From Burkholderiaceae bacterium (GTDB lineage Bacteria; Pseudomonadota; Gammaproteobacteria; Burkholderiales; Burkholderiaceae_D): a DNA stretch of 64,000 nt. The stretch is taken from assembly GCA_030157545.1 (NCBI GenBank), contig JAOAUN010000014.1, positions 186,001 to 250,000 on the forward strand. The letters are read 5' to 3'. The notes beneath the pieces are model-generated. The model had not been told where the DNA came from. It ran no database searches and worked only from the letters and a program-made list of their open reading frames with translations. Positions 1-9,052 of this stretch are shown one piece after another. The translations under genes were made by a program, and so were the position numbers. Position 1 is the stretch's first letter, and every line of letters starts with the position of its first letter.

Positions 1-257
1 ATTTGCCGCATGCTCGTCTTGGTGTTGTTGTCGCCAAGCGCCTTGCGCCACGCGCCGTTACACGCAACATGATCAAACGCATCACCCGCGAATTATTCCG
101 CAGAGTCGACCTGCAAGCAGTCGATTGCATTGTCAGGCTCAGCAAGCCTGTCGCCAGGCGCCCGCAAAGCGCGTCGTCACAGACGATGCGAGTCAGCCTT
201 GCGGCGGAACTCGGCTGTTTGCTGCAATCTCAACAAGCGCAAGAAGGCATGCGATGA
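1..257 (+). CDS. rnpA: Ribonuclease P protein component, 3' part
   Basis: The protein subunit of RNase P binds the catalytic RNA and helps mature the 5' ends of tRNAs. Only the C-terminal ~85 codons are present because the window cuts the 5' end; the reading frame is open to the left edge (first full codon at 3). The diagnostic RNP motif is visible as [10 protein letters not shown], about 20 residues into the fragment. The stop TGA at 255-257 overlaps the ATG of yidD by 3 bases, so the two are translationally coupled in the conserved rpmH-rnpA-yidD-yidC-mnmE order. rpmH, and probably dnaA, would be expected just to the left of the window. Confidence 0.93.
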   Translation, partial: LPHARLGVVVAKRLAPRAVTRNMIKRITRELFRRVDLQAVDCIVRLSKPVARRPQSASSQTMRVSLAAELGCLLQSQQAQEGMR

Positions 258-532
258 AATTCCTGCTGCTCCTGCTGCTGCGTGCCTACAAGCTTGGCAT
301 CAGCCCGCTGCTCGGGCAAAACTGCCGCTTTTATCCAAGCTGCTCGGACTATGCGCGCGAAGCAATCGCCTCGCATGGCGCCCTCAAAGGCAGCTTTCTG
401 GCGGGGCGCCGACTTTGTAAATGCCATCCGTGGCATGCCGGTGGTTTTGACCCCGTACCTGACATATCATCTGCCGTTGCGTGCTGCGATCCTGCGGCGC
501 ATCAACCTCATTCCCGAATTACTGATCACTGA
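254..532 (+). CDS. yidD: Membrane protein insertion efficiency factor YidD
   Basis: Small (92 aa) inner-membrane-associated protein that assists YidC/Sec-dependent membrane protein insertion. The start is the ATG at 254 overlapping the rnpA stop; longer versions of this frame run back into rnpA. The family signature is clear: a hydrophobic/amphipathic start, then [15 protein letters not shown] with its conserved cysteines, then the Cys-His segment [15 protein letters not shown]. The C-terminal ~25 residues after DPVP are divergent, which is usual for this family. It lies 11 bp before yidC. Confidence 0.93.
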   Translation: MKFLLLLLLRAYKLGISPLLGQNCRFYPSCSDYAREAIASHGALKGSFLAGRRLCKCHPWHAGGFDPVPDISSAVACCDPAAHQPHSRITDH

Positions 533-543
533 GCAAAACACTT

Positions 544-2232
544 ATGGATATCAAACGTACCGTGCTATGGGTTGTGTTTTCACTGTCCCTGCTGATGTTG
601 TGGGATGGCTGGATGCGTCAAAATGGCAATCCGTCCATGTTCTCACCAGAAGCAAGCCAACCGGCAGCGCCAGCCGTCGCCACTGGAAAAGATGCGGCTG
701 TGCCGCAATCTGCGCTGCCTGATGCTGCAACGCCCGTTGCCGAAGTGCCCGGCGGCACCACTGCAGCGCCGGCACAGGCCGAGCACATCACCATTACCAC
801 CGATCTGGTCAAGGCAGATATCAGCACCGTTGGCGGCGAGCTGTCACGACTGGAATTGTTGCAGCATAAAGATGCGCTAGATCCAACCAAAAATGTCGTG
901 CTGATGGAATCGAATGCCAGCCACACTTATGTCGCTCAGAGCGGCCTGATTGGCGGCCCTTTCCCGAATCACAAAACGATTTTCAGCGCACGGCCCGGCG
1001 CACGCTCGCTTGATGGCGGCAATGCCGTTCAGCTGGTACTCGATGCCGTACAGGATGGCGTCAAGCTGACCAAGACCTATACCTTCACACGCAGCGACTA
1101 CGCAATCGACATCAAGCACACCGTCAGCAACATGGGCGCAGAGGCAATCGCGTCATCGGTCTACCTGCAGCTGGTGCGGGATGACGGCCAGCTCGAAGGC
1201 GACTCAAAGTTCTACAGCACCTTCAATGGACCTGCTCTATACACCGATGCGGAAAAATTCCGCAAGGTGACATTCGACGATATCGCGAAAGGGAAAAACC
1301 CACCCCCGGCGCTGGCTGACAATGGCTGGATCGCGATGGTGCAGCATTACTTTGTGTCCGCCTATCTGCCGCAAGACAAAGCGCCGCGCGAACTGTTTAC
1401 GAAAAAAATTGACACGAACCTGTTCGCCGTTGGCGCAATCATGAAGCTTGGCAGTATTGCACCGGGCGCATCGGCCACGCTGGACGCGAAGATGTTTGCC
1501 GGCCCACAGGAATCGAAAAAACTCGAGCAATTCGCGACCGACTTTGACCTGGTCAAAGACTACGGCTGGCTGACCATCATCGCCAAGCCGATCTTCTGGC
1601 TAATGGAGCAGATCCATCAGATCCTGGGTAACTGGGGCTGGACCATCATCGTGCTGACCATTCTGATCAAGCTCGCGTTCTTCCCGCTGTCGGCCGCCAG
1701 CTATCGCAGCATGGCCAAGATGAAGCTGGTCACGCCGAAGATGACGGCCATCCGCGAGCGCCACAAAGACGATCCGCAAAAAATGAATGCGGCAATGATG
1801 GAGCTCTACAAGACCGAGAAAATCAATCCGCTTGGTGGCTGCCTGCCTATCGTCGTGCAGATCCCGGTCTTCATTTCGCTGTATTGGGTGCTGCTGGCCA
1901 GCGTGGAGATGCGCAATGCCCCATGGCTGGGCTGGATTCATGATCTGTCGGCCCCGGATACCTTGTTTGGTGTCCTTAACTTTGCAGGGTTCAGCATACC
2001 GATTGGTTTGCTGCCTATCTTGATGGCCATCTCAATGTTCATTCAGACCAAGCTTAATCCGACGCCACCCGATCCGATCCAGGCAAAAGTGATGATGTTC
2101 ATGCCACTGATCTTCTCGCTGATGTTCTTCTTCTTCCCGGCCGGCCTCGTGCTGTACTGGGTCGTGAACAACGTGCTGTCAATTGGTCAGCAATGGTTCA
2201 TCACCAAGCAGTCCGAGCAATCAAAGGCATAG
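544..2232 (+). CDS. yidC: Membrane protein insertase YidC
   Basis: Inserts and folds inner-membrane proteins, alone or with SecYEG; its substrates include Fo subunits such as the AtpE encoded further along this window. At 562 aa it has the Gram-negative form: one N-terminal membrane segment (about residues 6-25), an Ala/Pro-rich linker, a large periplasmic beta domain (about 70-340), and the conserved five-helix 60KD_IMP core (about 350-550). The core includes an SYRSMAKMK stretch with the conserved arginine and a VLYWVVNN segment near the end. It is followed by an intrinsic terminator at 2258-2292. Confidence 0.97.
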   Translation: MDIKRTVLWVVFSLSLLMLWDGWMRQNGNPSMFSPEASQPAAPAVATGKDAAVPQSALPDAATPVAEVPGGTTAAPAQAEHITITTDLVKADISTVGGELSRLELLQHKDALDPTKNVVLMESNASHTYVAQSGLIGGPFPNHKTIFSARPGARSLDGGNAVQLVLDAVQDGVKLTKTYTFTRSDYAIDIKHTVSNMGAEAIASSVYLQLVRDDGQLEGDSKFYSTFNGPALYTDAEKFRKVTFDDIAKGKNPPPALADNGWIAMVQHYFVSAYLPQDKAPRELFTKKIDTNLFAVGAIMKLGSIAPGASATLDAKMFAGPQESKKLEQFATDFDLVKDYGWLTIIAKPIFWLMEQIHQILGNWGWTIIVLTILIKLAFFPLSAASYRSMAKMKLVTPKMTAIRERHKDDPQKMNAAMMELYKTEKINPLGGCLPIVVQIPVFISLYWVLLASVEMRNAPWLGWIHDLSAPDTLFGVLNFAGFSIPIGLLPILMAISMFIQTKLNPTPPDPIQAKVMMFMPLIFSLMFFFFPAGLVLYWVVNNVLSIGQQWFITKQSEQSKA

Positions 2233-2257
2233 ACGACTCGCTCGGCTCATTCTTATT

Positions 2258-2292
2258 AAAAGTCCGTGGCTGTGGCCACGGACTTTTTTTTA
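2258..2292 (+). terminator. Intrinsic terminator after yidC
   Basis: A 13-bp perfect stem (2258-2270 with 2275-2287) around a TGTG loop runs directly into a T tract ending near 2290. It ends the rnpA-yidD-yidC transcript, so mnmE probably has its own promoter. Confidence 0.9.
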
Positions 2293-2311
2293 TTCCGGCT
2301 AAAATTGCGAC

Positions 2312-3700
2312 ATGAAACTTGATACCTCACCCATCGCAGCCATCGCCACCGCACCCGGACGCGGTGGCATTGGCGTCGTGCGCGTCTCCGGCAAAAACCT
2401 GATGCCACTGGCGCAGGCTGTCTGCCGCCTGAAGGCTGAGGCCACGCTCAAACCGCGCCATGCAACTTACCTTGATTTCATACGCGCCGATGGCAGCGTC
2501 ATCGACAGCGGGCTGGCGATTTATTTCAATGCGCCACATTCCTACACCGGTGAAGAAGTGCTCGAATTGCAAGGACACGGCGGGCCGGTGGTCTTGCAAA
2601 TGCTGCTGAACCGCTGCCTTGAAGCCGGCCAGGAAATGGGCGTGCGACTGGCCAATCCGGGTGAGTTTACTTATCGCGCATTTCTAAACGACAAACTCGA
2701 TCTGGCACAGGCCGAAGCTGTCTCTGACCTGATTGAAGCATCGACCGAAGCAGCCGCCAAGCTGGCGACGCAATCGCTGTCCGGTGTGTTTTCACAGACG
2801 ATCAATAAGCTCGTTGAAGAAGTCATACAGTTGCGCATGCTGGTTGAAGCGACACTGGACTTCCCCGAAGAAGAAATCGAGTTTCTGGAAAAATCGAATG
2901 CGCGCGGTCAGCTGCAAACGATTCGCACCTCTCTTGAACTCGTGTTCTCGCAAGCTTCGCAAGGCGCGCTGCTGCGCGACGGACTGAAGGTTGTACTGGC
3001 CGGCCAGCCGAACGTAGGCAAAAGTTCGCTGCTTAATGCGCTGGCCGGCGCCGATGTCGCCATCGTCACGCCCATCGCCGGTACCACCCGCGATAAAATC
3101 ACTGAAACGATTCAGGTCGAGGGCATACCGATCAATATCATCGACACCGCCGGCATACGTGATGAAGAAGACGCCGATGGCGAAGTCGAACGCATCGGCA
3201 TATCACGCACATGGGCAGCCGTTGCCGATGCCGATGTTGTGCTCCACATACTTGACGCCGGCCGCGGACCAACGCGTGCCGACGAAGAAATCGTCGCGCG
3301 CTTTCCTGACAAAGTGCCGGTACTGCGCATCTGGAACAAGATTGATCTGTCCGGCCATAAACCGGCAGTGGAAGAACTCTCGGACGCCACGCATATTTAT
3401 CTGTCCGCCGCCGAGCAACTGGGCATGAATTTGCTGCGTGCAGAATTGCTGCGCATCGCCGGCTGGCAGCAAACGGGTGAATCCATTTATCTCGCGCGCG
3501 AACGTCACCTGCTTGCGCTGCAAGCAGCACGTGCGCACTTGCAAGTCGCCGCCGAACTCGCCGCGCAAAGTGATCAGGCGCTGGATTTGTTTGCGGAAGA
3601 ATTAAGGCTCGCACAAGAGCGGCTCAACAGCATCACCGGCAGCTTTACGTCAGACGATTTGCTCGGCGTAATCTTCAGCAGATTTTGCATCGGCAAGTAA
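2312..3700 (+). CDS. mnmE: tRNA uridine-5-carboxymethylaminomethyl modification GTPase MnmE
   Basis: Works with MnmG (encoded at 39-41 kb here) to modify wobble uridine 34 of certain tRNAs. The 462-aa length is typical. Domains visible: N-terminal tetrahydrofolate-binding domain (about 1-120, with [14 protein letters not shown]), helical domain, and an inserted G domain with P-loop GQPNVGKSS (231-239), DTAGIR (278-283) and a NKID-type motif. The C-terminal end is FCIGK, carrying the conserved cysteine. The start ATG at 2312 gives the canonical N-terminus. Confidence 0.97.
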   Translation: MKLDTSPIAAIATAPGRGGIGVVRVSGKNLMPLAQAVCRLKAEATLKPRHATYLDFIRADGSVIDSGLAIYFNAPHSYTGEEVLELQGHGGPVVLQMLLNRCLEAGQEMGVRLANPGEFTYRAFLNDKLDLAQAEAVSDLIEASTEAAAKLATQSLSGVFSQTINKLVEEVIQLRMLVEATLDFPEEEIEFLEKSNARGQLQTIRTSLELVFSQASQGALLRDGLKVVLAGQPNVGKSSLLNALAGADVAIVTPIAGTTRDKITETIQVEGIPINIIDTAGIRDEEDADGEVERIGISRTWAAVADADVVLHILDAGRGPTRADEEIVARFPDKVPVLRIWNKIDLSGHKPAVEELSDATHIYLSAAEQLGMNLLRAELLRIAGWQQTGESIYLARERHLLALQAARAHLQVAAELAAQSDQALDLFAEELRLAQERLNSITGSFTSDDLLGVIFSRFCIGK

Positions 3701-3812
3701 TGCGCGCAATCCGCATAAAGGCTGCTAGCCAATTGTAGCTGGCTAAAAGCGCTTGCGCCAAATCCAGTATCATAGGTGCCGCATTTGCATTCTATCCCCG
3801 GAGAAAATTACC

Positions 3813-4331
3813 GTGCTTCAGACCACTACACCACGCTTAGCCGTTCAACTAGCCGCCCTCTTTGCGCTGACTGTCAGCGCCGTTTCCAGCTTTGCTGTCG
3901 ACGCCAGCAAGCTAGAAAACCTCAACATCACCAACACCTGCAAATACTGCGACCTGACCGACGCCGCACTCGCTGGCCGTGATCTGCGCGGCGCGGATTT
4001 CCAGAATGCCAATCTGGCCGGCGCGAATATGAGCAAGGCAGACTTGTCGCAGCGGCCGCTGGAAAAGCGCACGTTGTCGACCAATTTTGAAAGCGCCAAC
4101 CTGCGCAAAACAAATTTGGCCGGCGCCAATCTGACGCGCGCGAATTTCTCGAACGCGTATTTGCGCGAGACGATCCTGACGGATGCGAATCTGACGGGCG
4201 CAATCCTGACCGGGGCGAACCTGAAGGGCGCCAACCTGAAAGGCGCCAACCTCGCTGACGTCAAACTCGAAGAAGGGAAGTTCTGCAATACCACCATGCC
4301 GGACGGCAGCGTTAACGACTCCGGTTGCTAA
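3813..4331 (+). CDS. Secreted pentapeptide-repeat protein
   Basis: 172 aa, probably periplasmic. A GTG start at 3813 is preferred over the upstream in-frame TTG (3753): it has a GGAG Shine-Dalgarno about 9 bases upstream and is followed at once by a Sec-type signal peptide ending near SSFA/V. A CKYC pair follows, then roughly 100 residues of A(D/N)LxX pentapeptide repeats (ADFQNANLAGANM..., GANLKGANLKGANL), which would form a right-handed quadrilateral beta helix. Two cysteines at the C-terminus could form a disulphide. No enzymatic function can be inferred. It is convergent with the SRAP gene, with only 4 bp between the stops. Confidence 0.85.
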   Translation: MLQTTTPRLAVQLAALFALTVSAVSSFAVDASKLENLNITNTCKYCDLTDAALAGRDLRGADFQNANLAGANMSKADLSQRPLEKRTLSTNFESANLRKTNLAGANLTRANFSNAYLRETILTDANLTGAILTGANLKGANLKGANLADVKLEEGKFCNTTMPDGSVNDSGC

Positions 4332-4335
4332 GTTT

Positions 4336-5049
4336 TTAATCCAGCTCCCACAGCGAACGCGGCTCGCTGTGCGGCAGAGCCTTCACCTTTGAAGGCTTTG
4401 CTTTGCTCATTGCCACCCGCGCTGCGGGTTCGGCCTTGAGCAGCTCGGCGGGGCAGGGCTGCAAGTAGCGCGGCACCTCAGCCGCCGTAGCATGCAGCCA
4501 GTCGTCAAACTGCTCTGGCTGCAGCAACACCACCATGCGTTTTTCATCTTCCGGCCTATGGAAGCGCTGCATCAGCGGATGCGCATCGGCATTAATCGTC
4601 AACATAGAAAACGAAACCAGCGGACGGTCTTCGGGCCCACCATTCGGCCGCCATTCCCAGATGCCGGCCAGCCCTAGCGGCTGCTCATCAACACGCGCGA
4701 TTTTCCAGCGCACCGCCTTGCCGCTTTCATAGTTTGGCTCAAAAAATGACTCGGCAGGGATAATGCAGAACTGCCGTTTGGCAAATGCGCTTCGAAATGT
4801 GGGCTTGCTGCTGACGGTCTCGCTGCGTGCGTTATAAGTATGGCGCGCAAGCTTCAGATCGGCCCAATGCGGCACCATGCCAAAGCAGGCGGCGACACAC
4901 TCGGCTGCGTCGGACCCGTCTTCAGCCAGACGGATAACCGGTGCCAGATAGCCCGGATACGTTTCCGGCTTCAGGTCGGTCGCTGCGCACTGCACGCCAA
5001 AATAATCGCGTATGCGTTGCGCTTTGGGTGGCGTGTAGTTCGAGCACAT
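4336..5049 (-). CDS. SRAP domain protein (abasic-site DNA-protein crosslinking, YedK/HMCES family)
   Basis: 237 aa, the usual length for the family. SRAP proteins crosslink abasic sites in single-stranded DNA through their N-terminal cysteine. Here Cys2 (MCSNY...) becomes the N-terminal residue after Met removal. The conserved glutamate lies in ESFFEPNY and the histidine in HPLMQRFHRPEDEKRMV, so all three catalytic elements are present. It stands alone between a convergent pentapeptide gene and the amide-utilisation block. Confidence 0.92.
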   Translation of the reverse strand: MCSNYTPPKAQRIRDYFGVQCAATDLKPETYPGYLAPVIRLAEDGSDAAECVAACFGMVPHWADLKLARHTYNARSETVSSKPTFRSAFAKRQFCIIPAESFFEPNYESGKAVRWKIARVDEQPLGLAGIWEWRPNGGPEDRPLVSFSMLTINADAHPLMQRFHRPEDEKRMVVLLQPEQFDDWLHATAAEVPRYLQPCPAELLKAEPAARVAMSKAKPSKVKALPHSEPRSLWELD

Positions 5050-5064
5050 GGCGGATGAAATTGT

Positions 5065-6321
5065 TCAGTGTTTGTTAGCGGATTTTTTCACTTTTTTGAA
5101 ATCGGATTTGCGTATCATCGCGTGAATGCCTTTTGTTCTATCCACTACCTGCGAAACTTGATAGTCAGTCGCTGCAGACAAATATGCATAAGCAACCGCT
5201 GGCTCCATGCCAAGTTTCTCGGTCAGAAACCGCAGCGACTCGCGCACCGCATCTTTCATCGCTTCATCCAGATCCGCATTCATGCCAATGGCAATCCAGT
5301 GACTGTCCGTCTCGCCAAATGGCTTGCTCAAAGAACCGGATGCCGATGGAATGCGCGCATCCCCTTTTTTCAGCAAAGTCAGCCGGAAGCTCGCACGCAT
5401 TGAATGCTCAAGCGCCGTCAGTGCTACTTCGCCATCGCCTTGCGCCATATGCGGGTCACCCGTATAAAACTGCGCGCCCTTCACAAACACTGGCAAATAG
5501 ACAGTGCTGCCCGCGCCCAGATCATTGATATCAATATTGCCGCCGTAGACGCCGGGTGGCACCGAATGCACGGGCTCATCCGTTGCAGCAGCAACGCCCA
5601 TGACACCCATGAAAGGCGCGGCGGGGAACGTCACTTCACTACCGTCCGGATTCTTCATGACGCCCTCCCATTGCCCGCGCCTGTTTTTGCGCACCGGGGT
5701 AAAGACAGACACGTTATGAAACTTCTCTGGCGCAGCCGCATTGGCATCGGCTTCCGGCCTGGCACCTTGCGGAAATTCGCCGGGCAAGCTGCCTTTGCCA
5801 TGCCGGTTTGAAATAACGCCATACGGCACGCGCGGCACAACCGCCAATACTTCGACCTTCAGTACATCGCCCGGTTCTGCGCCCTCGACCGCGACAGGGC
5901 CGGTGATGATGTGCGGACCGTCTTTGGCAAAGTCATGCGGAATGACCGAGCCCGTGATCGCAATCGCGTCTGTCAGCACCATTGCCTTCGGTACACCGTG
6001 CTTCATAAAGAACGCGAGCGGATTGCGGCCCTGATCTTCCAGCAAGCCCTCATGCGACAGCGTATCGAAAACGACCGTTGCGCCGGATGGCACCGTCAAC
6101 AAGGGTGCGTCAGCGGCATTCGGCAAATATCCCCATTTGATGGTGTCAAGTGTGGACGGCACATAATAGACTTTGCCCGGCATCCCCTTGATGGCCAGCC
6201 GGGCGGGCTTGTCAGCCAATGGCTGCAGCGGCAGCGAATCAGGATATTTTTCGGCTGCAAATGATGCAGGCAGCGCCGCACTCGCCAATACAAGGGCGAT
6301 CAGATATTTTGGATGCATCAT
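5065..6321 (-). CDS. Secreted acetamidase/formamidase family protein
   Basis: 418 aa with the FmdA/AmdA fold, a homologue of the cytoplasmic formamidase encoded at 6873-8102. The start chosen is the first ATG of an MMHPK pair at 6321, with a GGGA ribosome site 7 bases upstream; an in-frame upstream start (6396) would add a non-signal extension. A signal peptide (about residues 1-22, ending ASFAAE) implies periplasmic location, unlike classical FmdA. Family landmarks include GPVAVEGAEPGDVL, GDPHMAQGDGEVA and GGNIDINDLGAGSTVYLPV. It probably hydrolyses a short-chain amide before uptake; the exact substrate is not shown by the sequence. It is the last gene in the direction of urt-fmd transcription. 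Confidence 0.85.
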   Translation of the reverse strand: MMHPKYLIALVLASAALPASFAAEKYPDSLPLQPLADKPARLAIKGMPGKVYYVPSTLDTIKWGYLPNAADAPLLTVPSGATVVFDTLSHEGLLEDQGRNPLAFFMKHGVPKAMVLTDAIAITGSVIPHDFAKDGPHIITGPVAVEGAEPGDVLKVEVLAVVPRVPYGVISNRHGKGSLPGEFPQGARPEADANAAAPEKFHNVSVFTPVRKNRRGQWEGVMKNPDGSEVTFPAAPFMGVMGVAAATDEPVHSVPPGVYGGNIDINDLGAGSTVYLPVFVKGAQFYTGDPHMAQGDGEVALTALEHSMRASFRLTLLKKGDARIPSASGSLSKPFGETDSHWIAIGMNADLDEAMKDAVRESLRFLTEKLGMEPAVAYAYLSAATDYQVSQVVDRTKGIHAMIRKSDFKKVKKSANKH

Positions 6322-6419
6322 GTGACTATCCCGGATGTGTGAATATTTATTGATCTCTTTGCTGGCGCGATTTGCACTGGCTTGCGCTGGCGGCATACAT
6401 CAAGCACTAAAATGCAGCG

Positions 6420-6457
6420 CGCATCCTGCTAATGCATAGGCACACTAGCAGGATGCG
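6420..6457. repeat. 12-bp perfect inverted repeat between fmdB and the secreted amidase gene
   Basis: Arms 6420-6431 and 6446-6457 (CGCATCCTGCTA and its complement) flank a 14-base loop. It lies about 100 bp upstream of the secreted amidase start and 54 bp beyond the fmdB stop. On the minus strand only a weak TTTT follows, so it could be a weak terminator/processing hairpin for fmdAB or an operator for the amidase gene. Confidence 0.55.
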
Positions 6458-6510
6458 ACGGTAAGGCGCAAGTGCCAACGTTCAGCACCAGGATCAAATC
6501 CCAAAAAAGA

Positions 6511-6852
6511 CTAGTGGCTGATCATCCACGGTCGCTTGGACGGGAACATCTTGTTGCCGTTCTTTCCGGTCACGGTCGTGGTTTTCTTCGATGAAGAACA
6601 GCATCCGCAACCAGCAGGGTGCTTGTGGCTCACGTAGCTCTTCGAGCTTTTCGGCTCATGTCGTGAACGCTCGTTGGCATCCATTGCGCGCAGCGTCGTG
6701 CCATCAAGGTAAGCAAGGCCGGCGCTGGATACCATCACCCGTGCCGCAGCATGCCCGCATTCCGGGCAAGCCGCTGGCTCGTTGCGCAGCGAGATGCTGC
6801 GTATCGCTTCGAAGCCGCCGCATTCCTTGCAGTCATAGTCATAAGTTGGCAT
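6511..6852 (-). CDS. fmdB: FmdB family zinc-ribbon protein
   Basis: 113 aa. The start MPTYDYDC at 6852 has an AAGGA ribosome site 7 bases upstream; the longer frame reaching back over fmdA is not credible. The N-terminal ~45 residues form a zinc ribbon (CKEC ... CPEC), the hallmark of the FmdB family, a putative regulator of formamidase/amidase genes in methylotrophs. The tail is low-complexity, Ser/Lys-rich, with a CGCC cluster. It starts 20 bp after fmdA, so it is co-transcribed. The regulatory role is known only from association; a metal-binding accessory role is equally possible. Confidence 0.88.
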   Translation of the reverse strand: MPTYDYDCKECGGFEAIRSISLRNEPAACPECGHAAARVMVSSAGLAYLDGTTLRAMDANERSRHEPKSSKSYVSHKHPAGCGCCSSSKKTTTVTGKNGNKMFPSKRPWMISH

Positions 6853-6872
6853 AAAATCCTTAGCAGGCTGGA

Positions 6873-8102
6873 TTACAGGTCCGGGGACAATGGCATATCG
6901 ATAGAACCATCCAGATGCCTGATCGGGCCGGCCGCACTCGGGTTGATGTCGAAGTCGAAAATCTGTGTTGGCAGCCACAAGGTTGCGCAGGCGTTTGGAA
7001 TATCGACCACGCCACTGATATGGCCCTGCACCGGCGCCGTACCCAGAATCGAATACGCCTGCGCGCCGGAGTAACCGAATTTCTTCAGGTACTCAATCGC
7101 ATTCAGGCAGGCCTGACGGTATGCGACGTTCACATCAAGGTAATGCTGCTTGCCTTGTTCGTCGACCGAGATGCCTTCGAAGATCAGGTAGTCGTTATAG
7201 TTAGGCGTGATCGGGCTTGGCTTGAAAATCGGATTCTTGATCGCATATTTTTCCATGCCGCCTTTGATCAGCGTTACGCGCATGCGCACCCAGCCGGCCA
7301 TTTCAATCGCACCGCAGAACGTAATTTCGCCATCACCCTGGCTGAAGTGCAAATCGCCAACGGACAGACCTGCGCCTTCAACATAAACCGGGAAGAAAAT
7401 TTTCGCGCCGCGTGACAAGTCTTTAATGTCGCAGTTGCCGCCATGCTCGCGTGGCGGCACAGTGCGCGCGCCTTCGGCAGCGACCTTGTCCCGTGCTGCG
7501 CCGGTCAGCTTGCCCAGATGTGCAGTTGGTGCAAACGGTGCATTCGCCAGCGGCGGCACACGGTCCGGTTCGGTGGCGATGAAGTCCACTTCGCGCTCGT
7601 TCCATGCGTCGAGCATTTTCTTGTCTGGCAGGCAGCCGATCAGACCCGGGTGAATCAGGCCGGCGTAACGCACGCCCGGCACGTGACGCGAGCTGGTGAA
7701 CATGCCATGAAAATCCCAGATCGATTTTTGCGCAAGCGGGAAATGATCGGTCAGGAAGCCGCCGCCATTTTTCTTGCTGAAGAAACCGTTGAAGCCCCAC
7801 TGGCTTTCTTCCTTGGTGCCGATGTCGAGCAAGTCTACGACCAGCAAGTCGCCTGGCTCGGCGCCCTTGACGCCGACCGGGCCGGACAGGTAATGCACGG
7901 TCGACAAGTCAATGTCGCGCACATCGTCGGCGCTGTCATTGTTCTTGATGAAGCCGCCAGTCCAGTCATAGGTTTCGAGAATGAATTCTTCGCCCGGCTT
8001 AACCCAGCATGCCATCGGAATATCCGGGTGCCAGCGGTTATGCACTTGTTCGTTGGTGGTGGCCGGCTGTGAGAGATCGACCTTAATGAGTGTGTCTGCC
8101 AT
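6873..8102 (-). CDS. fmdA: Formamidase
   Basis: 409 aa, matching FmdA of methylotrophs, which hydrolyses formamide to formate and ammonia. Family features: HNRWHPDIPMACWVKPGEEF near the N-terminus, GPVGVKGAEPGDLLVVD, EHGGNCDIKDLSRGAKIFFPV and GDLHFSQGDGEITFCGAIE, the metal/active-site region of acetamidase/formamidase enzymes. An AAAGGA site precedes the ATG. There is no signal peptide, so the enzyme is cytoplasmic. It lies 69 bp after urtE on the same strand, linking import of urea/amide substrates to hydrolysis. Confidence 0.95.
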   Translation of the reverse strand: MADTLIKVDLSQPATTNEQVHNRWHPDIPMACWVKPGEEFILETYDWTGGFIKNNDSADDVRDIDLSTVHYLSGPVGVKGAEPGDLLVVDLLDIGTKEESQWGFNGFFSKKNGGGFLTDHFPLAQKSIWDFHGMFTSSRHVPGVRYAGLIHPGLIGCLPDKKMLDAWNEREVDFIATEPDRVPPLANAPFAPTAHLGKLTGAARDKVAAEGARTVPPREHGGNCDIKDLSRGAKIFFPVYVEGAGLSVGDLHFSQGDGEITFCGAIEMAGWVRMRVTLIKGGMEKYAIKNPIFKPSPITPNYNDYLIFEGISVDEQGKQHYLDVNVAYRQACLNAIEYLKKFGYSGAQAYSILGTAPVQGHISGVVDIPNACATLWLPTQIFDFDINPSAAGPIRHLDGSIDMPLSPDL

Positions 8103-8171
8103 GGTTCGTTCCTTTCGAAGAGTGTGAAACGTATCGGTAAAAAATTTTTTCTGTTGTCAGTGATAAAACGA

Positions 8172-8861
8172 TCAGACCGACAGGTAACGGCTGATGGTCG
8201 CCGCATCCACATTGGCGCGCGTGTCTTCATAAGCGAAGCGGCCTTTGTCGATGACGAAAAAACGATCGGCGATTTCGAGCGTGAACGACAGCACTTGCTC
8301 GGAAACGATGATGGTCAGGTCGCGCATCTTGCGGATTTCTTTCAGGCTCTTGGCGATGTCCTTGATGATGGACGGCTGAATGCCTTCGGTAGGCTCGTCC
8401 AGCAGCAGCACTTTCGGATTGGTCGCCAGGGCGCGCGCAATCGCCAGCTGCTGTTGCTGACCGCCGGACAGGTTGCCGCCGCGACGGCTTTTCATTTCAT
8501 ACAGCACCGGGAACAGCGCATAGAGTTCATCGGGCACCATGCCGTTGGCCGATGCAGGCAGACCGGTCTGTATGTTTTCCAGCACGCTCATGCTCGGGAA
8601 AATCATCCGGCCCTGCGGCACGTAGGCAATGCCGCTGGCGACGCGGTCGTGGCTTTCCATGCCGGCGATGTTGGTGCCGGCAATTGCAATACTGCCGGCG
8701 CGCGTCGGCAGAATGCCCATCAGGGTTTTGAACAGCGTGGTCTTGCCCATGCCATTGCGCCCCATGATCGCGATAATTTCCTGTTTCTCTACCGTGAAGT
8801 TCAGGTCATGAATCACCTGACTCTGGCCATATCCGGATGCGAGATTTGATACCTTGAACAT
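8172..8861 (-). CDS. urtE: Urea/short-chain amide ABC transporter ATP-binding protein UrtE
   Basis: 229 aa LivF-type ATPase energising the UrtBC permease. Walker A GRNGMGKT (about residues 34-41), signature LSGGQQQQ and Walker B LLLDEPTEG are present. The N-terminus MFKVSNLASGYGQSQVI is typical of UrtE. It is separated from urtD by 191 bp that hold a palindromic repeat element (8943-9027). Fifth gene of the urt operon, followed by fmdA. Confidence 0.94.
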   Translation of the reverse strand: MFKVSNLASGYGQSQVIHDLNFTVEKQEIIAIMGRNGMGKTTLFKTLMGILPTRAGSIAIAGTNIAGMESHDRVASGIAYVPQGRMIFPSMSVLENIQTGLPASANGMVPDELYALFPVLYEMKSRRGGNLSGGQQQQLAIARALATNPKVLLLDEPTEGIQPSIIKDIAKSLKEIRKMRDLTIIVSEQVLSFTLEIADRFFVIDKGRFAYEDTRANVDAATISRYLSV

Positions 8862-8942
8862 GATTACCTCCGAATTTTTTCTTAATGGTCCGGCTTAGTT
8901 TTCTAACTTAGAGCACCTAACAAAAAACCACTGAACTCAATA

Positions 8943-9027
8943 CGTCATCCCAGCGAAAGCTGGGATCCAGCGGCGTCTGGCAGCACACAATGAAAACCAC
9001 TGGGTCCCAGCTTTCGCTGGGACGACG
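8943..9027. repeat. REP-like inverted repeat pair inside the urt operon
   Basis: Two 28-bp arms (8943-8970 and 9000-9027) are inverted copies matching at 26 of 28 positions, and each arm contains its own hairpin (CCCAGCgaaaGCTGGG). A short outer inverted repeat CTAACAAAA (8917-8925 and 9038-9046) encloses them. The motif (GTCATCCCAGC...GGGATCCAG) resembles widespread dispersed palindromic repeats of proteobacteria; a related arm occurs at 51335-51360. Confidence 0.8.
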
Positions 9028-9052
9028 AGGGTAGTTATTTTGTTAGAGCTGT

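Noticed and set aside
3720..3745. Terminator after mnmE
   Set aside because: TAGCCA/TGGCTA arms form only a short stem with no T tract; too weak to call.
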